From contig OX457052.1 of NCBI GenBank assembly GCA_949752735.1, positions 39,479,551 through 39,543,550 on the forward strand: a stretch of DNA of 64,000 nt. Direction: 5' to 3'. Of this stretch, positions 1 through 11,936 are shown in pieces. The notes under the pieces are model-generated. The model saw only the letters and a list, made by a program, of their open reading frames with translations. It ran no database searches and was not told where the DNA came from. How positions within the stretch are numbered: position 1 is the stretch's first letter; the number at the start of each line of letters is the position of its first letter. A program made the translations under genes and the position numbers. The stretch is from Lumbricus terrestris. Taxonomy: Eukaryota > Annelida > Clitellata > Crassiclitellata > Lumbricidae.

Positions 1-75
1 TTACCAACTGTGTGTGTATGTGTCTGTGTGTGTGCGTGTGTGTGTGTCTGTGTATGTGTGTGTGTGCGTGTGTGT
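1..75. repeat. TG microsatellite
   Basis: GTGTGT with TA and TC interruptions from the window edge to about 75. Confidence 0.9.
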
Positions 76-283
76 TCGTTTAAATGTACTTAGACAGGTT
101 GACACACAGCAACTTGGTACATTGCGATATTCAAAATAGACTTTACAGAAATAAGAGTAAATAGCGAACAATCAATATCATTGGCGTAGAATCGATAGTT
201 TTTATGCTTTAGTTGTTGTGTGTTTCAAAGGAACCTCTGAGACAAATTAAGTTCCTATCATCTTTGCACGGCAGTTCAAAATT

Positions 284-430
284 ATGCAACTGAGACCTGG
301 ACGACGGTTGTTCTTCGGAGGACAACGCCCGCCCCCCCCCCAGGGACATGAAATTCATACCATTATTACCACATGCAGCAGCAGCAGCAGCAGCAGCATT
401 CAAAGCATTGCAACTCGCGCTGCAACTGAT
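284..430. repeat. Dispersed repeat with GCAGCA microsatellite, with relatives at 3074-3220 and (inverted) 3618-3700
   Basis: GAGACCTGGACGACGGTTGT then a C run, ACCACATGCAGCAGCAGCAG and TTCAAAGCATTGCAACTCGC. The copy at 3074 keeps the same order with mismatches, and the copy at 3618-3700 is reversed. No coding role is evident. Confidence 0.75.
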
Positions 431-859
431 GCAGAGCATTCGTTGATTCAACGCTGTTTCTACGCAGCAGTGACCACAATAAAAAATCTTATTCGACTCA
501 CATTTCTTCTATATCTAGGCCTATAAAGAAAAGCCTGCCGGAGAGTAGAACGCTCAAGAATCCAAACTCCGTGTATAAGCTTATATGATATTAAAGTTAG
601 ACTGTAAATGACAGAATTGCGACAATTTTAATGGCGCCGTAACACAACCACAATTTTGCCGGTACAAGGGCACCTAAAGACAATAATAGTTGTCGAATTA
701 TATAGCGCCTTTCAGGAAAACTCCCAAGATTGCAGCTTTCGACCGGGATATCACAAAAACCTTTAGAAAATAATGGTTAATGACGAAGTGTAGGAAGTAA
801 TTTTTTTACATCAGCTGATCTTTGGAAATCCTCTGTCACCGGTTGAGTATGGAACTGAA

Positions 860-1256
860 TTCCTCACCCCTGGCAATACTCACCCCGACAATTCTCACCT
901 CTGGCAATTCTCACCCACGGCAATTCTCACCCCGACAATTCTCACCCCTGGCAATTCTCACCCATGGCAATTCTCACCCCGACAATCCTCACCCCTGGCA
1001 ATTCTCACCCATGGCAATTCTCACCCCGACAATTCTCACCTCTGGCAATTCTCACCCCTGGCAATTCTCACCCACGGCAATTCTCACCCCGACAATTCTC
1101 ACCTCTGGCAATTCTCACCCATGGCAATTCTCACCCCGACAATCCTCACCCCTGGCAATTCTCACCCATGGCAATTCTCACCCCGACAATTCTCACCCCT
1201 GGCAATTCTCACCCATGACAATTCTCACCCATGGCAATTCTCACCCCGACAATTTC
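860..1256. repeat. Minisatellite of about 15-16-bp CAATTCTCACCC units
   Basis: About 25 units of the type GGCAATTCTCACCC(AT/C) and GACAATTCTCACCCCT alternate, often as a three-unit higher-order block (CTGG-, ATGG-, CGAC- variants). Open frames across it (HPWQFSP-type repeats) come from the repeat itself. Confidence 0.95.
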
Positions 1257-1360
1257 ACAGAGCAAATTACAATTAATCAATCAATCACATAAATTTATAT
1301 AGCGCCCCTTCAAGATCTCTACTGGATCCGCCTTCATAATTATTTCAATTTACAAAAGTT

Positions 1361-1860
1361 TTCTACGCTAATGATTAGGCCTACGTCTATGGTAGCTTAA
1401 TTCTGTTGCTCCATTCTTCAACATTAGGTTAAATTGTAGACAGATTATTATAAGGCTGAAAAGAGGAAAGATGACTATAAATTATATGAACTAAAAAACC
1501 TAAAATATAATTATTGAACAGACCGGAAGAATGGAATCGTGTTTGGTCAGACTCTTCCCAGCAGGCGAGTAAAGAGCTTCAATAGATACCAGACATATCC
1601 ATTCAACAACTAGGAAGGCCAACTGTTGGACTCTCATGTGCCCTAGGAGCCGGTAAATGACATGCCGGTCGTAATCGTAAATTTAATAGTGTTTGAAAAG
1701 AGCAGAAAGATGGAAGCTGTAACAACGCTATCGATAGCTTGACACACGTTTTATGAAGTTTGGTCCGTTTCTAGCAGGTTCCGTCATTAGAATTGGCTGT
1801 ATACGATCAGTCACTATGGTTACGGAAGGCGTGCAAATTTTGCGCTTGTTACGGACAGCG
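1361..1860. repeat. Dispersed repeat copy A
   Basis: A segment starting TACGCTAATGATTAGGCCTA and running through GGAATCGTGTTTGGTCAGAC and GTAAATGACATGCCGGTCG, then GGTCCGTTTCTAGCAGGTTC. Copy B (2426-3012) is nearly identical for over 300 bp, and a more diverged copy C lies at 5757-6345, always in the same order and orientation. Confidence 0.85.
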
Positions 1861-2204
1861 CGGATGGCGAATAAACTGGATATCAATTTCATACAATACA
1901 ATTCAAAAAGGTTTTCGTGAGCCGTACGCGAAGATCGTTTTGTCGAGCGATCAAAATCGCAATCCGGAAGCGAAGGAGTGCGTCCCGATGCATTAATCAC
2001 GCATATAAGCAGACGCGGTTCCGTGGAAGGACTAGTAGACAAGTAGACAGATCTTAAATTCAATTCTCTGCGGAACGGGCAGTCAGTGTAGAACATCGCG
2101 AAGTAACGGCATCACGGATGACCGAATTTGCCCTCTGTACCCGCACCTGCTCGCCTTCATGATTATTTCGAGTTCAAGAAGCATCGTAATCGTATCGTAA
2201 ACTC

Positions 2205-2350
2205 GAAATTTCTAAAGTGCCACTCGAAAGCCAAGCGCGGGGCACCAGTTTATTCACGAGCGCTGCGTTTAGAACGGTTGTCCACGAGTTTAGTCCGTGG
2301 TGGTCCGGGTCGAGTTACCATAGGATCAGAGGGGCGGAACAGCTACTAAG
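2205..2350. repeat. Dispersed repeat with an inverted copy at about 30860-30990
   Basis: ACTCGAAAGCCAAGCGCGGG followed by TTATTCACGAGCGCTGC occurs here and, in reverse orientation, at about 30900-30955 (ATGCAGCGCTCGTGAATAAG). No ORF of note. Confidence 0.7.
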
Positions 2351-2425
2351 GTGGGTGTCGTCTGGGCCGGGAATTGGGGTGGACGATCAGATGAGACAGG
2401 ATAAGAGTTCGTGAAACGAAGCCTC

Positions 2426-3012
2426 CTACGCTAATGATTAGGTCTACGTCTATGGTCTTTAATTCCGTTGCTCTCTTCGTCAGCATTAGATTAAATTGTA
2501 GACAGATTATTATAAGGCTGAAAAGAGGAAAGTGTGTAAAGTAAAAAACCCTAAAAATGTAATTGAAAAGACCGGTGGAATGGAATCGTGTTTGGTCAGA
2601 CTCTTCCCAGCAGGCGAGTAAAGAGCTTCAATAGATACCAGACATATCCATCCAACAACTAGGAAGGCCAACTGTGGGACTCTCATGTGCCCTAGGAGCC
2701 GGTAAATGGCATGCCGGTCGTAATCGTAAATTTAATATTGTTTGAAAAGATCAGAAAGATGGAAGCTGTAACAACGCTATCGATAGCTTGACACATGTGT
2801 AGATATCCACGGTTACAACTTTAAGTTATTGTTATCATGATTTAAATTGAATTAATACATTATAATGCTTGTTGTGCATGTCGGTAAGCATTTGCAACGA
2901 GCTTAAATGCATATTTCGGTCCGTTTCGACCATGCTCCGTCATTAGAATTGGCTGTAAACAATCAGTTACTATGGTTACGGAAGGCGTGCAAATTTTGCG
3001 CTTGTTATGAAC
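2426..3012. repeat. Dispersed repeat copy B
   Basis: Nearly identical to 1361-1860 with an extra segment of about 100 bp (around 2800-2920) before the TCCGTTTCGACC...GTCATTAGAATTGGCTG part. The shared order of parts shows a single element family and not chance duplication. Confidence 0.85.
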
Positions 3013-4029
3013 ATCGCTGATGACGTAATAAACTGGATATTAATTTAATACAATACAACTGTTATTTGATTTGTCCTGAGACCTGGACGACGGGTGTTCT
3101 TCGAAGGGAAAAGCCACCTCCCCTTAAGGACGTGGAAAAATCATTCCAGGTTACCACATGCACCAGCAGCAGCAGTAGCAGTCGGTCCTCACTCAAAGCA
3201 TTGCAACTCGCTATCGATTCAATATCACACGCTCCTCCTGTTTTTTTTAAAGGATGACTAGTCTCACAAGCATAGACGTACGAGGCTTTGCCATTCAAAC
3301 AGCTGCATTTCTTTTGGTTATTGAATCTCTTACTAATCATTTCCACTTTTAGATGTTCTCTAATCGCCTCCCCTTAATGCTTCTAAGACTCAATTCAGCT
3401 TTTATGGGTACTCCCGCATCTCCAGACTCCAGAAGCTTAATCTTGTTGTGCTCTCTGAAGATTGCCGGTCAGTTTTCTGCCTGACAAGTGTGTGGGTTCT
3501 GGGTGCTTCCTGTTTTCACTCGTGGCATCTCAGGGTCATTCGCCTTTCCGTCTACACCTCCATCTTCACTATACTTTATGGTATAAGAGTCCGTTTGGCT
3601 GAGGACAGACTGCTGCATGCAGTGGCCAGGAACGACTTTCACGTCCTTCGAACTCTTTTCCCGCCAAAGAACGACCGTCGTCCAGGTCTCAGGGCCCGTA
3701 TGCACAATTTTGAACTTCTGAGCAAAGATGACTTTGTCTCCTAGAGTTCATTTCAAACATATTAGTAAAGCATATATGGTCTAAATATCGATTCTATTCA
3801 ATTCCAATAACTGATTGTTCACTTTAATATTTTTAATTTCAATGTAACTTTTGTCTGACTCAATGTACCAGGTTTCGGTTTGCCAACATGTTTTTTGCTC
3901 ATTAAACGAATATACACACAATTTAGTTCATGCTTTTTAGGCTATAATTATGTTCACGAATTGACTATTGCATTTCTCTTCTCGTTGGTCTTCCTAAGGT
4001 TCGTCTATCATCGCTTCAATCTGTGTTCA

Positions 4030-4640
4030 ATTCAGCTGCTATAGACTGACTGACCGCCTTCCCATGTACTCTCGCATCTCTATACAGTTATGTCATTGGC
4101 TTGCTCTACGTGCTCGCATACAATTTAAGACACTCACTCTGATCCTCAAGACTCAGGGGGTCTTGCTTCGAAATATCTGGCCGACGTTATACTTCGGCAT
4201 CACTTCAACCGTTCACTTCGTTCATCCAACAGACTTGACTCTTGGCTTCTCGCTCTAGAACTGCTTGCTATTGCTCAATCTCGATCGTTTGCCTCAAGTG
4301 GTCCTTCTCTTTTGAGTGCACTTTCTCCTTGCGTTCGCTCTACACTTTTCATGTGTCAGTAACTCTTCTTCCTTCTCTCTTCTCAGCCTCTGCTTCTTCT
4401 CGCTCTAGAACTGCTTGCTATTGCTCAATCTCGATCGTTTGCCTCAAGTGGCCCTTCTCTTTTGAATGCGCTTTCTTTTGCGTTCGCTAAAACTTTCAAG
4501 GGGCAATCTTTCTTCTTCATTCTCTCTTCTCAACCCCTCTGCTTCTCTCGCGCGGCCTTGCTAACTGGGAACGCCTCTGAATGGTTCACCGTACTAGAGG
4601 TGTTTTATAGAAGATTAAATACGATACAATAAAACAATAT
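4030..4640 (+). pseudogene. LINE RT C-terminal fragment with a 150-bp tandem duplication
   Basis: Plus-strand frames read LALRARIQFKTLTLILKTQ then, after a shift, HHFNRSLRSSNRLDSWLL and QSRSFASSGPSLLSALSP, matching the end of CR1/L2-type LINE polyproteins. A 150-bp segment starting CGCTCTAGAACTGCTTGC at 4251 is repeated at 4401. The 3' tail GGGAACGCCTCTGAATGG...GAGGTGTTTTATAG with a run of short A-rich repeats follows at about 4566-4640; the tail at 36300 is a relative. Confidence 0.7.
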
Positions 4641-5756
4641 ATAATTGATATATAACTATGAATTTATTCAGTTGTTTGTTTGATGTTTAAACTGATTGTA
4701 GTTAAGAATATCATACTTTAATTTAGAAGGTATACGTCATAAACTTTGAATATAGGCGGCAAGCCTAAACTTACTCAGCCGGGATTCATAAAAGTAGTCG
4801 GTCCCATAGTATTTGCCCCTCAACCCCTTCTCTCCGCGTGTGGCCGCAAGAACAGAAACTCTGCCTTTGTACAGAGACACAGGCTCATAAGTGCGCGTCG
4901 TCAATAATTTCGGATTTATTTTTGAGGAGAATTAAAATTTTGTGCCCCCCCCCCACTGCTGAAATGTCCCGTGCGCCTATGGGAGGGCATTATCGAATTT
5001 CAGTTGCATATTATTTACAAAGAAAGCGACTATAGTCTAATGGTTGTTTCGGGTACTGGTATAGTCCAGTATTTCGCGGTTTTTGATCGCCCGCGGTTTT
5101 GATCGCGCGCGGTTTTAATATGCGCGTTTTGAGCGCGCGGTTTGACCGGATGACATTTTGCCAAAACCCTTTTCAGGTCATGGCGACTCCACTGTTCAAA
5201 TCTGTAGAAGAGCAGAATGTTCTGAGGACGTCTGCTTCAAATGCAACCTCAAGCGAATGCGAGTTATACGCTGACCGCTCTGCAGTGTAGGTTAAGTGGG
5301 AGGACTAGACTGCAAGCACAGCACAAATAAGAACAACCAGCAGACGACTCCCGACCTCTGCTGCAGTCAGAATATTAATAATATCTGACTAACTTTTGAG
5401 TAGTCCGCCATTTTGAGATTTAATCATTTGCGTCACAATGCATTATTTGCCTAGCAACGCTGTAAAGACTCATCGTTATCTGACGTGTCAAGGTTCTTAT
5501 TCAAAATGGCGCTGACCAGGAAAACTATATTCAACAGGCAGTACAGCCGGTCGAGGTACCGTTGGTCATCTATAATAGACCACTGTGCTGCAAGTAAAAA
5601 ATGTCTTTCCACCCGTCCTCAGATTTTGAGTTTGATAAAGTGGAGTCGCGCTTTCACTTCAGACTGCAGCATAATATTTATGTGGGTACCTGGTCTTTCT
5701 CTTCCCCTATAAAAGTTCAATTACAATTACAATTACAATTAGCCTACAATCAACTT

Positions 5757-6345
5757 TAGTTTGATGTTCTGTTCTTCAGTGTCAGGCTATAATTATTGCA
5801 GACAGGCTATCATGAAGATTGAAAAGACGGAAGGCGACTGTAAATTGTATAATTGTATAAAAGAAAGAAAACCTAAAATGGAATTGAAAAGACCGGAAGA
5901 AAGGAGTCTGGGGTGATCACACTCTCCTCAGCAGGCGGACAGCCAAGAGCTTCAATAGATACCTGAGATGACATACCCATCCAACAACTAGGTAATGCCA
6001 ACTGCTGGACGCCCCTTTGCCCTAGCTGTCGGTAAATGGCATGCCGGTCGATAGAAACGGAAACGTATTTATTAGTGTTTGAAAAGGACCAAAGATGGAA
6101 GCTGTAATAACCGCTAAAGATCGCATGGTACAATGAGATGTATCCTAGCAATCCGCGATTATAGCTTTAAATGATTGTTATCATGGTTTTAAATTGAATG
6201 TTTTGCATTATTAATGTTTGCGAATGAATCTAAGCATTTGCGGGTTTTTATGAAGCTTGGTCCGTTTCGAGCAGGTTCCGTCATTAGAATTGGACTGAAT
6301 ACACAATCGATTACTATGGTAACGGAACGCATTCAATTTTTTATT
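5757..6345. repeat. Dispersed repeat copy C, diverged
   Basis: Shares GACCGGAAGAA, AAGAGCTTCAATAGATACC, TCCAACAACTAGG, AAATGGCATGCCGGTCG and the TTCCGTCATTAGAATTGG block with copies A and B. Its end forms the left arm of the hairpin at 6288. Confidence 0.75.
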
Positions 6346-6424
6346 CTTCTTATTTACCAATAAGAAGAATAAAAATTGAATGCGTTCCGTTACCATAGTA
6401 ATCGATTGTGTATTCAGTCCAATT
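6288..6424. repeat. Near-perfect hairpin: 67-bp and 66-bp arms, 4-base loop
   Basis: The left arm 6288-6354 (AATTGGACTGAATACACAAT...) and right arm 6359-6424 are exact reverse complements apart from one extra T in the left arm. The loop is TACC. The left arm belongs to a dispersed repeat also found at 1763-1856 and 2934-3012, so the right arm is a recent inverted copy of it. Confidence 0.95.
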
Positions 6425-6859
6425 TTAATGCAGCGCCTGACTAACTTTATTATAGTGGTCTATTATTTTCCTTTACTCATTCTGACTGGAGGAGCATCAT
6501 GTAGTATAGTAGCGGTATAAAAGAAGCTGATTCATTTACGCAGCCCAGACAGAGACAAGAGGACGAGGTAGGTATATAGATCACCATTATCCATGGGTAT
6601 CTTAGGAAACCATGGGGAACGTTGTGACAGTGGTACATGTATATCGTTTGGAAACTGACGGAAGCGAGACAGACTCTAGCGAAAGATTGTTGCAGGGGTC
6701 GAGACTGGGTCAGACTATTATGCAGTAGACATGATCGCCTCCTTGCTCGGTATATCCACAGAGAAACCACTTGACTAACCTGTCTCGCCATTCCGCAAGT
6801 AATCATCTCGTGAACTGAACCCTTACCACCAGTGCCTAAAGTGTGTAAAAAAAAGTGCC

Positions 6860-7005
6860 TGGACGCCCCTTACCTCTTCAAAAGAAGTGCCTGGACGCCC
6901 CTTGCCTTTCCAGTCTGTGCTCGCCAATAATAAGTGGTTGGAAGACGTTCAGATTTTAAAACAAGTGCATGGACGCCGTCCATAACCGTCCAGGCACATT
7001 TTAAG
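6860..7005. repeat. GTGCCTGGACGCCCCTT repeat cluster
   Basis: GTGCCTGGACGCCCCTT(A/G)CC occurs at 6859 and 6890, GTGCATGGACGCCGTCC at about 6965, and its inverse GGGGCGTCCAGGCACTTG at 31151-31168. It looks like the ends of a short inverted-repeat element family; a fuller copy may be 31070-31170. Confidence 0.6.
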
Positions 7006-7315
7006 CCCTGCTTACCACCCTTACGTAGGAGTATGTCCTCAGTCAGAAGCCTAGAGTTCATCAAGGAGAGAAGACCGCAGGCTGTAGGGTAAACGTCTTC
7101 GCATCGAGTTCGATTCCCAATCATCTTAGAAGACCGAGAAAGATCTTTACCCGCAGAACGAAACTGATTACATCGAAATTTCCAATTCTGATGGATCCAT
7201 TTATTCACCAGTAAAGACTCATTTCAGTCAAGTGCAACTCCGAACTTAGACCGATAATTATGTCTAAAACAGGAAAAAATGATTCTAACAGACATTCAAA
7301 ACTTCTCGCCTAGAT

Positions 7316-7392
7316 CGCCACACTCTTTAGATCGCCACACTCTCTAGATCGCCACACTCTTTAGATCGCCACACTCTTTCCTCAGCAGCGAG
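7316..7392. repeat. 19-bp tandem repeat, four units
   Basis: The unit TAGATCGCCACACTCTTT repeats four times with small changes (CTCTCT once). It lies just left of the last exon found in the polycystin-like gene. Confidence 0.9.
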
Positions 7393-7529
7393 CGATGAAA
7401 TATCTTGGAGCAACAATCAAGAATCCAAAGTTTGAAACTGAAACGCGCGCTTGATTGACTGATGGCATCTAGGATTTCACCGACATCATTAAAACGATTC
7501 GCGGAAGAACAGAAATAAGAATATTAGAG

Positions 7530-7721
7530 GTAAAACTGTGAGCCAGAATTCTTCCACTCTGAGTCTGGCGATGATCATGCTTTGGCCAGAACTCGATTCA
7601 TCCATCTGGGCAGCCTCTTCCCTGATGCTCCCTCTTTCTGGTCCGGCGACGACGACCGCATCGTGACGACGCGTTTGGAACTGATATCTTGTGTCGAAAT
7701 GTCTCGAGTTGTCAACAGTAA
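7530..7721 (-). CDS. Polycystin-like gene exon 8 (probable; 3' border unresolved)
   Basis: A strong acceptor (TTTTCTTTTGACAG) precedes TT ACT GTT, which completes G from exon 7 to read ..FTLTVTVDNSRHFDTRYQFQ, a natural continuation of the last REJ strand. The frame stays open through AVVVAGPERGSIREEAAQMD to about 7530, then becomes hydrophobic, and I see no convincing donor. Its true end may be anywhere between about 7530 and 7655. Confidence 0.5.
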
Positions 7722-10700
7722 CTGTCAAAAGAAAACTAAAGAATTAATTTATTCTCTTCCAAATTATTTCTTAGAATTTCTATGCAGTCTTCATCATATC
7801 TGACTAACTATAATAAGATAAACAGTCAGTGATTTTGAAAATAGTTTGCGTTGTTTATAAATTGCGTAGGATTATTTTTTGTGGTGTTTAAGACTCGTTG
7901 TTTCTTCTCAGAAGAACCAGCGGCAAATGAATTGATTCCTGGGTAAGTCATCACTCAACAAACTGGGTTCAAAGGACCTTCTTTCCTTACTACTCAGGTG
8001 CCACCATAATCATTTCCAAACCAAGTTTGTGGTGTCTGCACGAGATAAATTGACTTTATTTTTGTGCTTCACCTATAAATTATATCTACACGAACAGCAG
8101 GAGGACGAAAAGCGCTAAACTATTTTGTCTCTGCAGTACAGTATACGACACAACACACTGCCAGGATACCAATACTAATTGCGAACTATTCAATATCTAG
8201 GTAAACACGCTAGAAACTATAGTTGCGATTAGCGTCAAGTTGTCAACTAATAAATTATGTTTCATTGCCTTAGCCTGTTAGCCACTTGCCTGTAAGAGTG
8301 AACTGATACGGTTCATTGCCTTAGCCACCTACCTGTAAGAGTGAACTGATACGGTTCATTGCCTTAGCCACCTACCTGTAAGAGTGAACTGATACGGTTC
8401 ATTGCCTTAGCCACCTACCTGTAAGCGTGAACTGATACTGTTCATTGCCTTAACCACCTACCTGTAAGAGTGAACTGATACGGTTCATTGCCTTAGCCAC
8501 CTACCTGTAAGCGTGAACTGATACGGTTCATTGCCTTAGCCACCTACCTGTAAGAGTGAACTGATACGGTTCATTGCCTTAGCCACCTACCTGTAAGAGT
8601 GAACTGATACGGTTCATTGCCTTAGCCACCTACCTGTAAGCGTGAACTGATACGGTTCATTGCCTTAGCCACCTACCTGTAAGAGTGAACTGATACGGTT
8701 CATTGCCTTAGCCACCTACCTGTAAGAGTGAACTGATACGGTTCATTGCCTTAGCCACCTACCTGTAAGAGTGAACTGATACGGTTCATTGCCTTAGCCA
8801 CCTACCTGTAAGAGTGAACTGATACGGTTCATTGCCCGTGCTGGAGTTGAATACGTTCGACATGAGATGGAGACTCGACTGATTGGCCAAGGTCATCGTG
8901 TCCTCCAACCACCTCAGCTGCTTGACGGAATTCTGCGGACAGAGCGGCAGGAAGTCCCAGCGGTATGAAAGTTGATTGGCATTTCGGCAGACAGGTGTCG
9001 AGCAGGTGACGTTCAGAACCATCTCCATCCAAGTGTTCATGTAGGCACCGCAGTTGAATGTGCAGCGGATCAGCACCGGATTCTCCGTAGGGACGACTAT
9101 GATGGACTGGGAAGCCAGTGCAGGACCACGACGAGGACGGTGCGGCTTCGTGAGGGCCACCTGGACGGTGAAGGAGGTCGGTAGGTTGGTGTAGAAGAGA
9201 AGGGCTGGGTCGAAGCGGAACTCCCTCGAAGTGCTGTTCATGCGACGACCGCTACCATAGCAACCGACGCCGTCTGCATTGGAAGACAACGAAGAACAAT
9301 AGACGCTAGTTGTCATGACAACGCCACAGTGTGTCGTCACATCTCAGCGCTCCACTGACTTCGTCTATTGTTCTTAATAAGACACGGTCTGTTGATTATA
9401 GATTGGATTACCTTAAACCTTAAAACTTAAACCTTAGACCTTCCTCCCGTGCAGAGCAGTGCACATCGGCAACGCAGTTTCTCCCACGATTCCTCTCTGT
9501 CCATCATCATCAGCTCCACAGAGTCGTTCTATGCGTCATCTCCACACATAGAAAATCCTCTTGCAAAGTCTCCATCCAGTTTTTCTTTGGTCTCCCCCTT
9601 CCGCGTCTCCCCTCAGGGATCCAGATCGCTGTTTTTGGCTCTTCTGTACTTATCCATTCTTGTCACGTGTCCCATCCCATTTGGTCGCCTCATTCTGATG
9701 CTACTTCTCCTGTCCTGTTCTTTCTCTAATGCAGCGGTTCTCAACCTGTGGGTCGCGATCCCCACGGGGGTCGCCTGACGATTTGCCAGGGGTCGCCTGG
9801 ACCTTACGAAATTTGTAAAACATGCAATAGTAATTTCAGCTTTAATCACTAGGCCTACACTACAGAAACTTGAAATAAACTTTTCTTATACTTTTTATAT
9901 GATTCATTCGTTAGATTGCGGCAGCCAATAAAAGTTTTGCCAACCTAGTTTTCAAATTTAAAGTCCATGCACTTTTACCTTTCTTCTAAAAAAGCAAGGG
10001 TGGTGTAAGTTTTAAACCACCTCTCTAAGCATGCACTGAAATCACGAGTAATTTTGCAAAGATGAAAGCTTAAAATCTACAGTGACAGTGTCCAAATCCC
10101 CCTCAAAATTAAACAATGGGGTGACACTCTGACACTCTGAAGTCTTAAACCATGATTATCAGAATTGAAAATGAGCAATTTCATAGAGATGACAGCTTAA
10201 ACTCCAGTCATTAGGGTGTGGAAATTCTAAGAATTTAGACAATGGGAAGGGACATTTATTGAGGTCTTAAACCACGTCTGTGAGCAGTGAAATCATAAGT
10301 TATTTTGCTAAGATAGCAGCTTAAGATTTTACCGTTATAATTATATTACAGCGTGCAAATCCAAAATTTGCAAACAATAGGGCCGAAACTCTGAAGTCTT
10401 ATACCGTGACTATCAGCATTGAAAACTGAGCAATTTATAATTATTAAGATGGCAGCTAGAAAATGTAGCAATTAGCCTACAGCGTGGAGGTTCAAAATTA
10501 TAAACAATGGGGGAAAGGGGAACATTTATTGAAACCTTAAACCCTGTCTTTCAGCGCTGAAATTTTGAGGATTTTTCTTATGAAAATTGCAGAGGGGATG
10601 GGACGCTTTTTAGTATTACACCATGACTGATGATGATGAGTTCTTTGTCCGAAGTCAGCTTCATTGGCTTTACGACCCTGGGGATGAGATGAGTGAGGTG

Positions 10701-11867
10701 GTTTCCCGCTGCCTTCCTCACAGACAATGGTGGGTGAGCAACTTGTCAAAGATCGCTACATAGTGGCTTGTGGTAGATTCGAACCTGCGACCCTTCGGTC
10801 ACAAGGCGACGAACTTACCGCTACACCACCGCGTCCCACTGTCAGCACTGAAATTACAGCCTAAACTGCTACCATTGAAGTGCGTGGAAATTTAAAAAAC
10901 ATTTTGACAATTGGGAGAGGCACAACAACTCCCCCAAACCCCTCTCCATGTTCGGCGCAATTAATAAATTACACAAGTAGGCCTATGGCCCAAGTTCATT
11001 AAATTGGTTGCCAACCAAAACGAAGCAACAAAGGTGAAACGAGTGTTAAGAAATGAAGAACTATTCTGTGTAGCCTATTGTTTCATAGTTGTTAGGTTTT
11101 ACAAGCCGAATAAACTTATGACATTTCAACTTTAAATTACCGAATGGGTAAGGATTAGCTCTCAGGATCGCAGGAAGCCTCAATTGTCAAAACCAGTTTT
11201 CTATAGTTATGAAGGTGAAAATGCATGACAATGAACAATGGTAACATAATGCAGTGAAAGGGCAACTCCATCAATTTTGCTGTTGGGGGTCGTCATAACT
11301 TTCGAAATGTTGCAAAGGGGTCGCCGCACTAAAAAGTTTGAGAACCGCTGCTCTAATGCTTGTAGATTGGAGACGAAGGCAACTATAAAAGCTAATTATT
11401 TTCTCCGAAGTGGGAATAATAAATTAAATTGATAAAGATTTAATTTAATCAATTAAATTGAAAAAATTAATTTAATAAATAAAATTCATAAAGATGAATG
11501 AATTAAAAAATAGATGCAGGTTGTGAGGCGATAGAGACCTGCGTCATCTTCATGAAGTGGATCAGAGTATGGCGACTTTTCTCCGGTGTTCATACAAAAC
11601 CATTCGAATGTCGTTGAAACGTAGGTGAGCTCACGTGGCTCATCAATGTCAATGCCAGGTTCCGCTCTAATCGTCACCGGTGTCTCAGTATCTGCACAAC
11701 AACAACAACATCGTCATCATCATAATCATCGACGTCGTCGTCATCATTATCATCATCGTCATCATCGTCGTCGTCGTCGCCATCGTCATCATCATTATCA
11801 TCGTCATCATCATCATCATCGTCGTCGTCGTCGTCGTCATCATTGTCATCATCGTCATCGTCATCCT

Positions 11868-11936
<69 letters not shown>

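Larger units (their letters stand above)
1..7480. other. Repeat-dense region without a recognised gene
   Basis: Apart from the repeats listed, no exon with plausible splice sites and conserved residues was found here. Between 5040 and 5170 is a short GATCGC(G/C)CGCGGTTTT-like tandem. The missing 3' exons of the polycystin-like gene (GPS, PLAT, membrane part) should lie here or further left but were not recognised. Confidence 0.6.

Noticed and set aside
822..1292. 156-residue HPWQFSP-repeat frame
   Set aside because: Generated by the 15-16-bp minisatellite; no start context, codon pattern or neighbours to support a protein.
6477..6806. 109-residue minus-strand frame as an exon
   Set aside because: There is a donor-like GTTAGT after MARQ, but no convincing acceptor or family similarity; left unannotated.
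6870..7208. 112-residue minus-strand frame as a further exon of the polycystin-like gene
   Set aside because: It consists of GTGCCTGGACGCCCC-type repeat sequence, lacks matching splice phases and shows no REJ, GPS or PLAT motifs.
8263..8836. CRISPR-like array
   Set aside because: The 43-bp units are contiguous with no unique spacers, the genome is eukaryotic, and the unit is explained by a neighbouring exon border.
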